NCBI RefSeq assembly: GCF_033118175.1
Contig: NC_083688.1
Span: 6,841,001-6,905,000, forward strand
Direction: 5' to 3'
Length of the DNA stretch: 64,000 bases
From: Dama dama
Taxonomy: Eukaryota; Chordata; Mammalia; Artiodactyla; Cervidae
Part shown: positions 1 through 16,019 of the stretch, piece after piece
Position numbering within the stretch: position 1 is the first letter of the stretch
Layout of the letters: each line of letters starts with the position of its first letter
Program-made: the position numbers and the translations under genes
Notes under the pieces: generated by a model
Database searches by the model: none
Seen by the model: the letters and a program-made list of their open reading frames with translations, nothing else
Told to the model about the DNA's origin: nothing

Positions 1-186
1 TGCAACCCCAAGGACAGTAACCCACCAGGCTCTTCCTGTCCATGGTATTTTCCAGGCAAGAATACTGGAGTTGGTTGCCATTTTCTTCTCTAGGGGATCT
101 TCCTGATCCAGGAATCGATCCGGTGTCTCCTACCACTCTCCTGCGTTGCAGGTGGATTCTTTACCACTGAGCCACGGGAGAAGCTC
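1..186 (-). repeat. Bov-tA SINE, cut by the window edge
   Basis: Reverse-oriented ruminant SINE. It shows the Bov-A hallmark (GGCAAGAATACTGGAGT), then the tRNA-like head (GGTGGATTCTTTACCACTGAG) and the terminal GAAGC. Confidence 0.9.
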
Positions 187-324
187 CATGTATAAATAAT
201 ATGTGTGATATACATATTTTAGCAAACTTGTGAATTTTTGCCCAGCTAAAAAATTTATGACATTTTGTTTCCAATTGTTTGATTTGGTACAAATAGAATG
301 TTAGATTTCTAATTAAAAAAAATA

Positions 325-498
325 AATATGCAACAAGCAACAAAGGTTCACTGTATAGCACAGGGAACTATAGTCTCGTAATAATCTAGAATGGAAAATA
401 ATTTCAAAAATAATGTATCTGTATAGGTATGACTGAATCACCTTGCTGTGCATCTGAAACATTGTAAATCAACTGCACTTCAATAAAATAAATATATA
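325..498 (+). repeat. L1 LINE 3' end fragment
   Basis: The run from GTATAGCACAGGGAACTATA through TGTAAATCAACTGCACTTCA to AATAAAATAAATATATA matches the 3' end of cetartiodactyl L1 elements, ending in an A-rich tail. It is severely 5'-truncated. Confidence 0.75.
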
Positions 499-1035
499 TT
501 AAGAAAGAAATGTGACAGCTTCAGGTGGACAATCCAACGGCTAATTTTAGAAGTGGGCCACAGAGGCTGCCACCTGACTCTTGCAATGCTGCATTAGTTT
601 CTCCACCTGCCAAAAACTCTATGAGACTTGAAGCCAGCTGCCAAAGCCTTGCCCTCCACCACATGAAGGTGAGGGAGAAATCAAGAACCCCCAAGAGAAG
701 CAACTGCCAGATTCACCATGAAATGTAAATGCAATCCATCCCCCAGGTTGTGATGAGCACAGAGCATATGCTAGGAGCCTGGAGGCTGGAGGCATTCGAA
801 CAGTTGGGTGGTGGATGCCTCAAAAGCAAGCTTTCCCTGTGTCTTTTACTCGTGGAAGCAGGAGACTCGAGTAATGAAGACTATGAGTGCTGAGGCTTCT
901 GGGTTTCCAACCGTTATAGCCAAGTAAACTTGAATTTCTCTGCCTGTTTTCCCACCTATGAAATGGAGACAATGAGCTCTACTGTGAGTTGTCGGGAGAA
1001 TTAAATGAGCTTGTATGTACAACTCTGTGCGCGCG
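499..1035. other. Gene-free stretch, no recognised element
   Basis: Low-copy sequence between an L1 end and a Bov-tA. No splice-linked coding potential or clear repeat was seen. A diverged MIR may lie at 870-1010. Confidence 0.5.
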
Positions 1036-1250
1036 TACTAAGTTGCTTCAGTCGTCTCCGACTCTTTGTGACCCCATGGACTGCAGCCCTCCAGGCTCCC
1101 TTGTCCCCGGGATTCTCCAGGCAAGATGCGGGTGTGGGTTGCCATGCCCTCCTCCAGGGGATCTTCCCGACCCAGGGATCGACCCCGTGTCTCTTACGTC
1201 TCCTGCATGGGCAGGCGGGTTCTGTACCACTAGGGGCACCTAGGAAGCCC
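1036..1250 (-). repeat. Bov-tA SINE
   Basis: Reverse-oriented, near full length. The Bov-A part begins at TACTAAGTTGCTTCAGTCG and the tRNA-like head ends at TAGGAAGCCC. It accounts for all open frames in this interval. Confidence 0.92.
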
Positions 1251-3131
1251 CTGTGCAACTCCAACTATCACTTATTTGCTCACATGACTCCGCTGTGCCA
1301 TTGTCCCCATCCCTTGTCTGCTGGGAGTGCTTCCCACAATTTCTCCACGTCCTGTATCCTAGGTCAATTTGCCACGCAGGACATGAGGCAGACTGCGGCC
1401 GTCACAGTCATCATAGCCATGGAGAAAAAGCAGCTACTAGAAGGCAGAGTCACCACAGTGACCATAAACCTGCAAAGAAGTGAGAGGCAGTGGCCACCCA
1501 ACCTCTCCAGGCCAGGGGCGGCCAGGCAGGGCTGCACCCGGGAAGAGTGGCTCAAGGAGAAGACTTGAACTTGCCCTTCTCATGCCTGAACTGTGCTAAA
1601 CCTGCTCTTGCTAACTCGGTCTTGTTTTTATGGATGAGTTTCAGGCACAGGAATAAAACACAAGTTTTTTGGCCTCCGTTTCTATTGACCTGGATGCCTC
1701 ACACAAGGAGGAAAAAGAGGGGGACTGGGTCTAATTCTGCCCTTCTGCCTTCCTCCTTGGGACCTCACTGGGGCAAGACCCAGAGAGCTGAGGTCATGGG
1801 GAGGAAAAGGCATAAACTGGGGAAGCCTGGAGCAGCTTGTGGCCCTGCCTTCGTTCATTAGCTCCTAGAACAGGACAGGACCCTGGGGTCAGACCTCCTG
1901 GCTTAAATAGTGTCTATAAACGTTATTGAACCTCTGTGTGCCCTGTTGGCCCATCTGTAAAATGGAAGAGCAATAGAATTTGCCTCCACAAAGGTTGAAG
2001 GTTGAGTGACCTGCTACCACCAGGCATGGTATATTGGTATTAATTAGCTACTCCTCATCACCACGTGTGGGTACTGCTGTCAAATGATGCAGCTGGAGAA
2101 AAATTGTGGCAGGAGGGAATGAGACGGGGTTGTCGAGGATAAGCTTTTATGTATCTTCCCAAGCACATGTTTCCCTCAAGTTATTTTCTCTATTTGGACA
2201 ATTTCAGAGTTACAGAGAAGTTGCAAGAAGTCCCACGTATCCTTCATCTTGAGTCTTCAAATCTTAAATTTACCACGCTTGCTTTATCATTTTCCCTCTA
2301 ATTGGACACTTTTTTTCTGAATCATTTGATAGTTAACTGCAGATATGTGACCCCTTTCCTCCAAATACTGTATGTGTATTTCTTAAGCCTAAAGACATTC
2401 TCTTCCGTAACCAAGCTCACACAATCAGGTCGAGCATTAAACTACCATACGGACATTTCTGAAGTAGACAGATTTTGCCAGTGGTCCCAGTGATGTGCTT
2501 TATAGGAAGAGAAAATCCAAGATCACGGACTACCTTCAGCTGTCTTATCTCTGAAGTTCCGGAGCAATCCCTTCCTTGGCTCTGCCCATCCTAGGGATCT
2601 TCCAGAGGCCCCTGCTCTGGACTAGTGCTGGGGGCTTGGAAGAGAAGGCTCAAAGGGTATGCCTTTTCTCTTGGCTTTCTTCCATCATCCCAGCTTCCCA
2701 GAAGTGTCCTTTTGTCCCTAAGGATGATACAAGGGGAACCTAGAGGCTTCTACCTCCCCTCCATAGAAGAGAGATGGAATTATGGCTATAGAAGAAAGCC
2801 CCTGACTCCTTTTCCATCAAAGCCCTGTATGTTCTCTTTTTTCTATTTCTCCCTGTCAAAGAAACTCTCTGACTCAAGGCCAGCTTCCGTCCAGATTGTG
2901 GTCCTGGCATGGCACCTCCTTGGGTCCTGCTGATGCAGATTCAGTCCAACCAAAGGGGGTCTGTCGCTGTCTGAGATCGGGGTTCTTGTCTGTCAGAGAC
3001 TAATCTGTAAGCCACGTGCCTGCAGGATGACCTTTTCTTAACTATGTACCATGTCTAACATTTCTTGGGGGCGGGGAGAGGAAGTTGCTTGAATATACTG
3101 GGTTTACATTACTAGGAAGAAAAGAAGAAGA
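1251..3131. other. Intergenic DNA with MIR and old L1 remains
   Basis: A diverged MIR is visible at about 1888-2041 (GGCTTAAATAG, then CCCATCTGTAAAATGGAAGA). An old L1M-type piece lies at about 2165-2300 (CAGAGAAGTTGCAAGAAG). The remainder holds nothing I recognise. Confidence 0.55.
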
Positions 3132-3252
3132 AAGTGAAGTCGTTCAGCCGTGTCTGACACTTTGTGACCCCATGGACTGTAGCCTGTCAGGCTCTTCAGT
3201 CCATGGGATTTTCCAGGCAAGAATACTGGAGTGGGTTGCCATTTCCTTCTCC
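3132..3252 (-). repeat. Bov-A SINE unit
   Basis: A single Bov-A monomer (AGTGAAGTCGTTCAG to TTGCCATTTCCTTCTCC) without a tRNA-like head. It abuts the 3' body of a CHR SINE. Confidence 0.88.
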
Positions 3253-3274
3253 ATTCTATTAATAGGAGTAACCA

Positions 3275-3475
3275 CTTACTGTGGGCTACAACTACTGAAA
3301 CCTCGGTGCCCTAGAGCCCAGGCTCCACAACAAGAAAAGCCACCTCAATAAGAAGCCAGCACACCGTGACTAGTAGCCCCAGCTTACCACAACAAGAAAA
3401 AACCCTGAGCATCACCAAAGATCCAACACAGCCAAAAAATAATTAAATAAAATTATTTTTAAAGATTAAAAAATA
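3275..3475 (+). repeat. CHR-type SINE, 3' body only
   Basis: CTACAACTACTGAAACC, CCACAACAAGAAAAGCC and the A-rich tail match the body of CHR tRNA-derived SINEs of cetartiodactyls. The tRNA-like head is absent. Confidence 0.75.
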
Positions 3476-3476
3476 A

Positions 3477-3812
3477 GGACTTCCCTGGTGGTCCAGTGGT
3501 TAAGAATCTGTCTTGCAATGCAAGGGATACAGGTTCGATCCCTGGTCCAGGAAGATCCCACATGCTGGGGAATAACCAGGCCCAGGTGTCACAACTACTG
3601 AGCCTGTTCTCTAGAGCTGGGGAGTCACAAGTATTGAGCCGGACTGCTGAGACCCTGTGCTCTGCCACAAAAGAAGCCACTGCAGTGAAAAGCCCACACA
3701 CCACAACTAGAGAGTAGCCTCTGCTTGCCACAACTAGAGAAAGCCCATGCACAGCAACGAAGATCCAGTGCAGCTGTAAAAATAAATAAATTTTTTTAAT
3801 TAAAAAAATAAA
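3477..3812 (+). repeat. CHR-type SINE, full length
   Basis: It begins with the tRNA-like head GGACTTCCCTGGTGGTCCAG, has the box B-like GGTTCGATCCCTGG, then the CHR body and an (AATA)n/poly-A tail. It directly follows another CHR body, giving two in tandem. Confidence 0.9.
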
Positions 3813-3949
3813 TCTGAGGGAAACTAAGGCTGAAGGTGATCTACTAATAATTAGTAACCTGCCCCCAAGATCTCATTGCTATTGAGGTAGCCAAGACAGG
3901 ACCACATCTGTCTTCACAGCTTGAGACTCTTAGGCCAACGCTGTTCAAT

Positions 3950-4083
3950 TACTATTTATTTATCTGTTTATAGACACACTGCGCTGCTGGTGGGATCTTC
4001 ATTCCCCGACAAGGACTTGAACTCAGGCATTCAGCCGTGAGAGCACACAGTCCTAACCAGTGGACCACCAGGGAATTTCCCTA
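3950..4083 (-). repeat. CHR-type SINE fragment
   Basis: Reverse-oriented: T-rich tail, then TGAACTCAGGCATTC and CCAGTGGACCACCAGGGAAT at the tRNA-like end. Confidence 0.85.
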
Positions 4084-4230
4084 AATATTTAAATTCCATG
4101 TGTTTACACTGTTATAGAATAAAACTCTCACTTCATAATTTGCCTACTTGACTTGGTGTAGTCCTGGCTCCTCTCAAGACGCAAGAACCACTTGTTCCCG
4201 AGGCTGTAAGTGGGGAAACAGCATTCAGCC

Positions 4231-4718
4231 TTTTTTTTTTTTCAACTTAAAGTTTAATACCATTCTTGTGATTGAAACGCAATTTTGGGGAATTTTTTAA
4301 AAATTAATTTCTTTATTTTAATTGAGGGCTAATTACTTTACTATATTGTGGTGGTTTTTGCCATACATTGACATGAGTCAGCCATGGGTGTACATGTGTC
4401 CCCCTTCCCGAACCCCCCCCCCCCCCACCTCTCCCCTCATCCCATCCCTCAGGGTCGTCCCACTGCACCGGCCCTGAGTGTCCTGTCTCATGCATCGAAC
4501 CTAGACTAGCGATCTATTTCACATATGGTAATATACATGTTTCAATGCTATACTCTCAAATCATCCCACCCTTGCCTTCTCCCACAGAGTTCGAAAGTCT
4601 GTTCTTTACATCTGTGTCTCTTTTGCCGTCTCGCAGATAGGGTCATCGTTACCATTTTTCTAAACAAACACATTAAAAGATGCTCAACATTACTCATTAT
4701 CAGAGAAACGCAAATCTA
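4231..4718 (-). mobile_element. 5'-truncated ruminant L1 with inverted 5' part
   Basis: From about 4297 to 4660 the sequence is the reverse complement of the ruminant L1 3' UTR (TTAATTGAGGGCTAATTAC, CATGAGTCAGCCATGGG), with a 14-base C run at 4413-4426. From about 4661 to 4716 it switches to the sense strand of the ORF2 C-terminal region (encoding KRCSTLLIIRE). Possible target duplications are GCATTCAGCC at 4221 and GCGTTCAGCT at about 4720. The left edge (4231 or about 4297) is uncertain. Confidence 0.75.
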
Positions 4719-4950
4719 AGCGTTCAGCTTTAAAAAAAAAAACGGGGTTGCAAAAAGCCCAAGTCGGCCCCGAGGACCTTCAGAGTCTCCTGCAGTTGCC
4801 ATTTACGCCCACGAGGGGGCAGCCGACTCTACGCGGCTTCAGGCGCGCCTCTCTTCCTCTCCTTCATCTCGCTGGCCTGGGAAAAGAGCCCGCCTCCTGG
4901 CCCATAAGGCCCTAGGTCGGAAAGCTCGCCTTCTCTTCCGGTTTCCCGTC

Positions 4951-8686
<3,736 letters not shown>

Positions 8687-8710
8687 ATTCCCGTTTCTAT
8701 CCAAAAGTCC

Positions 8711-8716
8711 AATAAA
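8711..8716 (+). terminator. RPL11: RPL11 polyadenylation signal
   Basis: AATAAA lies 25 bp after the stop codon and is followed by a GT-rich stretch near 8742-8758, so cleavage is expected near 8730. The 3' UTR is therefore only about 45 nt, normal for ribosomal protein mRNAs. Confidence 0.9.
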
Positions 8717-8759
8717 ACATTTTCAATGAAATGTACAATTACTGTTGTGTGTTCTGTGC

Positions 8760-10402
8760 AAGGAGCCTGGCCCTATTCAAGTCCTTGGACCTCAAGCCAC
8801 TTAAAGCTTCGATGGGAATAGCTGGTAACCACCCTGACTTCCCCTTGGACGCCAGTGCTTCCTGGCAGACCCCAGGCTGAGAGCTTCGCGGCACTGCCCG
8901 TGCCCACCGCCCCCTTGTTGGCAGGCTGTGGTGCCGTGGCCCGGTGGAAACTAATTGTAGGGGGGCGGCGTGGTTGGGGCTGGGTTTGAATTTAGAGTCT
9001 TGATTAAAGTGGGGTGCAGGGCTCCCCTCTGCTCAGTGATTCTGCCGTCCACTAGGGCTTTTACCAGCACTGATGTCTGAAAGGATCAGTCTTTGATGTG
9101 GTCTTTGGGGTTAAACACTGGACTCGTTTTTTCCTTTAAAATGAGAATCTAGGGTTGATGAGAATGTAACTAGAGAAGGGGGTGGTGGTCTTTGAGACCC
9201 ATTGGCTGGATTTGATTCCCCTCCCTGCATCTTATTAGCTCTGTTACACCTTAGATCTGCGTCAGTGTCCCCATCTGTATTGTGCGGGCAGTGATGGTTA
9301 ACCTCCTTCAGGGTTAAGTGGTTTAATATTTCTTGATTGCTTTAACTTGCACCAGGCACATAGTGCTCAAAAAGGATTAGTTTTGTGCTACTGTCTTTGA
9401 GAAATGTTACTGCTACCAGAGTGCCCTCCTTTGATATGAAAGTGGGACCTTTGTCTGTACTTCTCCAGGTCACCGAGACAGTGACATTCCAAAGTCACCA
9501 TTTCTCTATTGGACATAATACTTGGCCAGTGGTTCTAGCACAAGTTAACTCAATATCGTCACTTGTGACTAATGGGTTCCGTTGTCCCTGGGCCACCTTT
9601 TCATTGCTGTTAAATGGTTCTTTAATTTATTAGCTGCCTTTGTAAGGTGTTTTTAAACCTGGAGATTATTTGGTATACCTAGCTTTTTATGAAAATGTGG
9701 CTTACTTTGTTTTCCTGATAGTCTTATCCGTCAGATCCAGATGCTTGAAGGGGAGGATCGTGAAATGTGTTAGCATAAGCTCTGTTTCACTAAAAACATC
9801 AGCATGCATTCATTTCTCAGCCTTTTACTGTGGGACTCCACCTTGTAAATGGCTTCACTGTTTTAACATCTCTATACTAATAACTACAACTGAAATAAAT
9901 ATCTTTGAGAACAAACTAACTCTTGGTGAATATATTGGCTATCTAGTACTGGGTGCTGTGGAAGTCAGAATATTTTCTAGTGATGGGAGTGTGTACTCAA
10001 TTAAATAAAGCATTGCAGGAAAATGAAAGGTAGAAAGTCTCTAATGGTATTGCCATCCTCTGTGCTTGGCTGTTAGCCACTTGCTGTGTGGCTGTGTTTT
10101 TAAGTTATTGTGGTATTTCCTATTTAGTTTAACAGTGTACATGCCCACCCTTCATTTGGTCCTGCTGACTTGTGAGTGAGTTCACTTCCCATTTAAAAAC
10201 TGCCTAGGCTTCTGGCCCAGAGGGAACAAAGGCCCTCAGGAGTTTGAGGAATAGCTGGGTTTTGCTTCTAGCTCTAGCAGTGATGCTCTAGGTGAGTGAG
10301 TGTGAACACCTTGGGAGCTGGCACAGGCGAGGACACATCCCTAGCCAGATTGGAGCAGCAGTGCGGGAAAGCGTGCCACCCCAGCCCCTCTAGTTAGAGG
10401 CG
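8760..10402. other. Intergenic DNA downstream of RPL11
   Basis: Mostly low-copy sequence. A diverged MIR is likely at about 9195-9375 (GCTCTGTTACACC, CCCCATCTGTATTG). No ORF with gene-like features and no young SINE was seen. Confidence 0.55.
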
Positions 10403-10596
10403 CGTGTGTGCGCGTGCTCAGTTGTGTCTGAGGCTGTAGCCGGCGGGCTCCTCTCTGTCCATGGGATTCCCCAGGCAAGAAGACTGGAATGGGTTGCCAT
10501 TTGCTAGTCCAGGGGATCTTCCCACCCCAGGGGTTGAACCCGGGTCTCTTGCATTGGCAGGCAGATTCTTTACCATTGAGCCACTTGGGAAGCCCT
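10403..10596 (-). repeat. Bov-tA SINE
   Basis: Reverse-oriented: GTGCGCGTGCTCAGTTGTG to GAGCCACTTGGGAAGCCCT. Confidence 0.92.
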
Positions 10597-11200
10597 GTTA
10601 GAAACTCGGCTTCCAAACACAGGGTCTGAAGCACCGGTGTTTGCTGGAATCGCCTGGGGAGCGGTCAAAACTACTAGACCCCACTTGAGACCTGAATTCC
10701 TTTTAACAAGACCTGCTGGTGATGTGTATGGACCTAAAGAGTAGAAGCGTTCCCCACATCCTAATGTCAGAGGGAGGGAGGGAAGGCATAACGTCCGGGG
10801 AGGTTTCTAATAAAATGTAGTTTTCCAAGGTTCCTGCTGTGTTTGTTTTTCTCATTTCCTCAGCTGCTTCCCGTGAAAGCTTACCTCGATGTTAGGTAAC
10901 TGCCCCCATGCTACATGTGGTTGTCTGCAGAATAAGGTGGTGTCCCTGGCGGGCATCTGGCTGTGTCCCAGTTTCAGGCCCGGGGACATTCAGGCTCAGC
11001 TGAATGTGTCCTGCAGCTGGTCTTTAGGACAGCTCTCAAACAGGGTCGATGTTGCCCATCCCCATCCTGGGGTATTTGTTGGAGGTAGGCTTTTGATTCA
11101 CATTAACTAGAGCTGCTATTGGCACTAGTACCTGGAGGTAAAGGGTATCAAACATTCCACCATTAGAAAAGTTAAAGTGTTACAACAAAAGAGCAGTATA
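10597..11200. other. Gene-free stretch, no recognised element
   Basis: Low-copy intergenic sequence with a short GGGA-rich run near 10770-10785. I see no gene or clear repeat. Confidence 0.5.
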
Positions 11201-11356
11201 TGGACTCTTGTGACCCCATGGACTGTATGTAGCCTGCCAGCCTTCTCCAGGCAAGGATACTGAGTGGGTTGCCATTCCCTTCTCCAGGGTGGTCTTGACC
11301 CAGGGGTCAAACCCAGGGTCTCCTGCATTGCAGGCAGATTCTTCACCAACTGAGAC
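11201..11356 (-). repeat. Bov-tA SINE, truncated
   Basis: Reverse-oriented: TGTGACCCCATGGACTGTA to GGCAGATTCTTCACCAACTG, with small internal deletions. Confidence 0.88.
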
Positions 11357-11855
11357 GATCACAAAAATGTGTGAAGCACTGTGAGGGTAGGTACAGGGTG
11401 GTTACCGATGACCTCGGCTACATGATGGGGTCTGCTGTGCAAACACTAGGAGGTGCTAGTCTGGTTGAGAAACTTACCACAACCAGAGAGAGCCAGGGTG
11501 GGCGGGGGGATAGTAGGTCAAATCAGACCTGTGAGGAGCCTGCCATTGGAGGCTCCACCTGGGTTATGGTAAAACAGAAACAAAATTGTTATACAAATTG
11601 AAAATGTAGGTATCATTTTGATTCCTGCTTTTTTCTCCCTCTTCGCATAATATGTTCTCATGTCCTAGTGGCTTCATAATACGCCATTCCTTTAGATGTA
11701 TAGGCTCTACTGCCTTAATCTATGCAGCCAGCCCCAAATGCCAGGAATGTCAGTTCCTTCCATGGAACCATCCCAATAGAAGCACTTGTCCGTGTGTCCG
11801 GTGAGTGTAAGGTTCTTGAATCTTCAAGCTGTCAGATAGTATCATATAATTTATG

Positions 11856-12070
11856 GGCTTCCCAGGGGGCGCTAGTGGTAAAGAACCCACCTGCCAATGG
11901 AGGAGACCTAAGAGATGCAGGTTCAATCCCTGGTTCGGGAAGATCCCCTGGAGAAGGAAATGGTAACCCACTCCAGTATTCTTGCCTGGAAAATTCCATG
12001 GACAGAGGAACCTGGCGGGCTGCAGTCCATGGGGTCACATAGAGTCAGACATGACTGAAGTGACTACACG
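11856..12070 (+). repeat. Bov-tA SINE with exact target-site duplication
   Basis: Full-length forward copy. The 9-bp TAATTTATG occurs immediately before (11847-11855) and after (12071-12079), marking a cleanly bounded insertion. Confidence 0.95.
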
Positions 12071-12079
12071 TAATTTATG

Positions 12080-13177
12080 CTCTGCTTCTGCCAGCACTGT
12101 GATCAGAGGCGAGTAACAGCACACTCTCCTTTCTGGTACTTTATAGCAGAGCCTGTTTGATGTTGTGCTTTTGCCCTTTCCTGCAGCTTAACCACACATG
12201 GAGTTTATCAGTCCCAACCTGTTCAACTCCGCATGTACACTGAGACTCTAACCAACTGTTGGGTAAAGACTGCAGTGAACAGGCTGTCAGAGGGGTCTGA
12301 GTCTTAAAGGGTTAAGGCCCATGCTGTCTAGGTGAGTGGTGAGGTCAGGGCCCAGAAACCACCCACAGTTGAAGCTGCCTGCCACTGGGGACCTGGCTGG
12401 TGCCTGGGGGTGCAGAACACCTTTAAGTGCAGCTTGTTATGGAAACCGCAGTTGCTGTTGTCAGGGGGGAATCCAGCCTAAGACACCTGGGGGCACCGGG
12501 GGGACGGAACTTGACTGTTCAAGGTGCAGGTGCAAGAAAGCTTAGGAAACAGATGCAGATGGTTTCTTTTTACAAATTTGAACAAAATGATGTGTGATTG
12601 TACCAATTAAGGACCTTACGTAACATGATTTTAGGATTCTGTTTCACAATTATACATTTATCACTATTGATGTGATTTGTTACGTGATAAATTTTCAATA
12701 GTTAGAAAAATCTGAAAGTAGCTTAAAAAGGCAAAGATATTAAACAACTTAAGCAGAAGTGACATTTTATTTATTTATTTATTTTTTTTTTTAGTTCTAC
12801 CAGTTTATTGCTACCAACCCATCTCCCTCCACCCTCGTCCACATTTTAGACTCCCCCAGTTACTCTACTGAACACATTGCTTTGATAACATGACTTCTAA
12901 CCCTTTCATACTATGGTGACTGCCTCTGGAAGTATTTTCCTTATAATAGTATTTCCCTAAGATAGTATTTCTATTTTTTGCTTTAAAAGTATTTCTATTT
13001 TTTGCTTTCCTTGTTGTTTTTAAAAAGCGTGTGCAACTTCTTATGAATCTATATGTAAAAAAGAGTGTAATTCTATGAGAAAATATGGTTTACATTATCT
13101 CTATTTTCAGAATTCCAAATTTCTTATTGTACTCCAAAATGACTGAAAACAATCAGGTAGTTGAAAACCACCTATTG
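12080..13177. other. Gene-free AT-rich stretch with (TTTA)n/poly-T
   Basis: A simple TTTA repeat leading into a T run lies at about 12767-12793. TATTTCTATTTTTTGCTTT occurs twice near 12967-13007. No gene was seen. Confidence 0.55.
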
Positions 13178-13275
13178 AGGAACTTGCTGGTGGTCCGCTG
13201 CAGGGGGCATGGGCTCGATTCCTGGTCAGGGGACTGAGTTCCCACATGCTGTGTGGCGCAGCCAAAAAAAAAAAA
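13178..13275 (+). repeat. CHR-type SINE, short
   Basis: GGAACTTGCTGGTGGTCCGC, CTCGATTCCTGGTCAGGGGA and a poly-A tail after GTGTGGCGCAGCC. The central head segment is deleted. Confidence 0.85.
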
Positions 13276-15689
13276 GCATCTATGAGGGGGGGCGGGCGAA
13301 GGGGGAGACTGGTTCTGCTTAATCATTGCATGGTACCTCAGAGTGGATCGGAGCACAGAATTTGGAATTTAAGCCTGTCAAATCCCTTGCAGGTCCCTGA
13401 CAGATAGTATAGGCTTGTTTTCCATGAAGCGTCCCACTGGCTGCTACTTCAACTGTTTTCCAACTCTCATTTTAGGAAATAGCTGTGTAGTAGTTGTTAT
13501 TCTCAGAGTGGTGGTCCAGGCACACACCAGGGGAGGGGCATGCCTTCCCAGATACTGGTTGGGATTCTTTCCTGACACACATATTAACTCATTTGGTTTT
13601 CATGGCTCTGTGAGGTGTTACAATGATGAGGACATAGAGAAGGGTATAATTGCCCAAAGTCACAAGTAGTAGTGGTGGAACCAGTCTTCAGATGAAGGCA
13701 GTCAAGACTCCAGAACCTTGAGACCCGCTGTCTTTTCTGTACAGTTTTATAGCTCTTGTAATAAGGGTAAGCCTTTTTGTAGCTTCTGTTGTAATAAGGT
13801 TAAACCACACATCTGCCCCTTGACATATGCTTGTATCGAATTTTTCTTTAGATTAGGTTGACCAACCCACAAAATGCTGGCCTACATTTTCCAAGTCCCC
13901 AAGAGGGCTGACAGTCATAGAAACAGAGTTGGTCTCTACTTTTCAAAGACTGGGTCTATAGGGACAAACACCCAACTAACAGCTTAGTCATAATTAAAGG
14001 AAGAAAGGTCTTCAGATTGCCAGATGTGTGCATTTTGTAGCTGGTGTTCTGTAACCTCAGACTCGAGGCTGTGTCTCATCACATGCTCCCAGTGTCTGGC
14101 CATCAAGATCGGCTCAGATGCGGCACAGCCAGTCAGCCACACTGGCCGCGACTGCCAGGGTGAGCCCTTAGGCAAGTCAGCTAACCTCTCTGGGCCTAAG
14201 GTTTTGTGTAAAGTAGGTCAACACCTACCTTCCAGGGTTATTTTCAAGAATTAAAGGTAGTAAATGCAAATCGCATAGTGTAGGAGTTGCTATCAGGATG
14301 TGCAGTATTACAGGTTTATTGAATGTATATTTGTGGCCTGTGGTAGGCTTCAATGGGAGAGCTTTTGTTCTGTGACTTGAGGGCTGCTCTTTCCTGGGAA
14401 AGGAAAGAAGATGAGGATGGTGGCTATTCACTGTAAAGGCACTGAGCAAGCTCAGACTCGGGGTTATCTTCAGAGAAGTGGGCCTTGAGAATGACAACTT
14501 GCAGAGGAACCAGGCGCAGCTTGGTTCTCTCAGTTCAGCGTTTCTCTCTCGTCATTCATTCAGCAAATACTCGAGTGCTTACCTAGCTGAAGCATGACAT
14601 TGAGCCAGACAGGTAACAGTCCTTTCTGTGAAGTGGACCAAAAGTACATGTTTCTCCTTGCTGCACTTTTTAGACAGAAAAAAAAAATCCGGTGTCCTTT
14701 TTTAATGTTATAAATAACGAAGTAGGGTTCTTCCCCAGTGCTGCAGTACAGTGACATTACCTGTGCTTTCCCAGATCATCCCTTATAAACATGGAGGGCT
14801 GGAAATTGCTCCTCCCAAGAGCATTCCAACCCTCTTCTTCCCCCTCCCCCAGTACTGAAAAGCGCCACATGAGATGGGTTCTAGAGGTAGCTTTGCGTTC
14901 ACAGAGCTCAGTTAAGTGTGGTCTAGGGCTACCTGCATCAGTCAGCCATGAAAAATGCAGATTCCTGAACTCCACTCAAAGATTTGAACTTGCTGGGGCT
15001 CAGAAATTCATGCTGTTACAACACTGAAAGTTGAGACTCATTGTTCTGTTTGAGTTTTTTTACCACAAAAGTATTTTAATATTACCACTTATTACTTACA
15101 TATATACTCACCTCTGGAAAATATTTCATGAAACCATAACCTTTACTACAGGTAATGCATTCTCAATTTATGGTTTGTCTGTTAATTTGTATTTTTTTTT
15201 CCCCTAATGCTGGTTCTAGCCCAGTGAATCTGCATTTTGAAAAGGCCTGCTTTCTAGGCTGGTCAGTTGTGTTTCAATCACAAAGTCAGAACTTCAGAAC
15301 TAGAAGAGCCCTCAGAGGTTATCTGAGCCTTAAGCCTTGTCCAGTACTGGGCTGGTTACAGGAGAATCACATGAGACATTTGTTTAAAATATAAATTCCA
15401 GCCCCAACCCTAAAGAGCTTAGAGTAGGATATAGGCTTTTTTTTTCTTTTTCTTTTTTTTTAATATAATCATCTGAGATGATTTGTGCGCACAGTCAGAT
15501 TTGAAAGTTCTAGTATGTAACCCTTACGTTGTGAAGGCTCTCCAGAATGAGAGGATTTGAATTTGCCTGTGTGTATATAGAGGACAGAGTTTCTCAATTT
15601 GTAAACCATCTTTAAATAATTTCTGAAGTACTATTGGTTACCAGATGTTTTCTTTAAAACTCATAAAAGAACCTGTCACTGAATTTACA
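13276..15689. other. Intergenic DNA, no supported gene
   Basis: Low-copy sequence with diverged MIR-like pieces near 13550-13690 and 14160-14310. The short frames here lack splice or homology support. Confidence 0.5.
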
Positions 15690-15829
15690 GGTTTCACATG
15701 TTTATTTTATTACGTGATTGGCTGCTCTGTGAGGCTTGTGGGATTTTCGTTCCCTGACCAGGGATTGAACCCAGGACCGTGGCAGTGAAAGTGCCGAGTC
15801 CTAACCACTGGACCGCCAGGGAACGCCTC
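15690..15829 (-). repeat. CHR-type SINE fragment
   Basis: Reverse-oriented: GATTTTCGTTCCCTGACCAG, GGATTGAACCCAGGACC, CCACTGGACCGCCAGGGAA. Confidence 0.87.
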
Positions 15830-16019
15830 TACTTTTATAATAATATACTAAATATAATATACCAAATAGATATGTAACTGTCTTTAAGAAATGTGTCCTG
15901 CTCATGTCACTTATTCTGTAAATTTTTTGAGTGCCCACTCTATGCCTGACACTGTAAAGTTTTTAGGCTACATCAGCAAACAAAAACAAAGATTTCTGCC
16001 TTCGTAGAGCTTTTAACTT

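Noticed and set aside
3477..3812. tRNA gene-like box B sequences in many SINEs
   Set aside because: These are tRNA-derived SINE heads without a full cloverleaf, so no tRNA gene was called.
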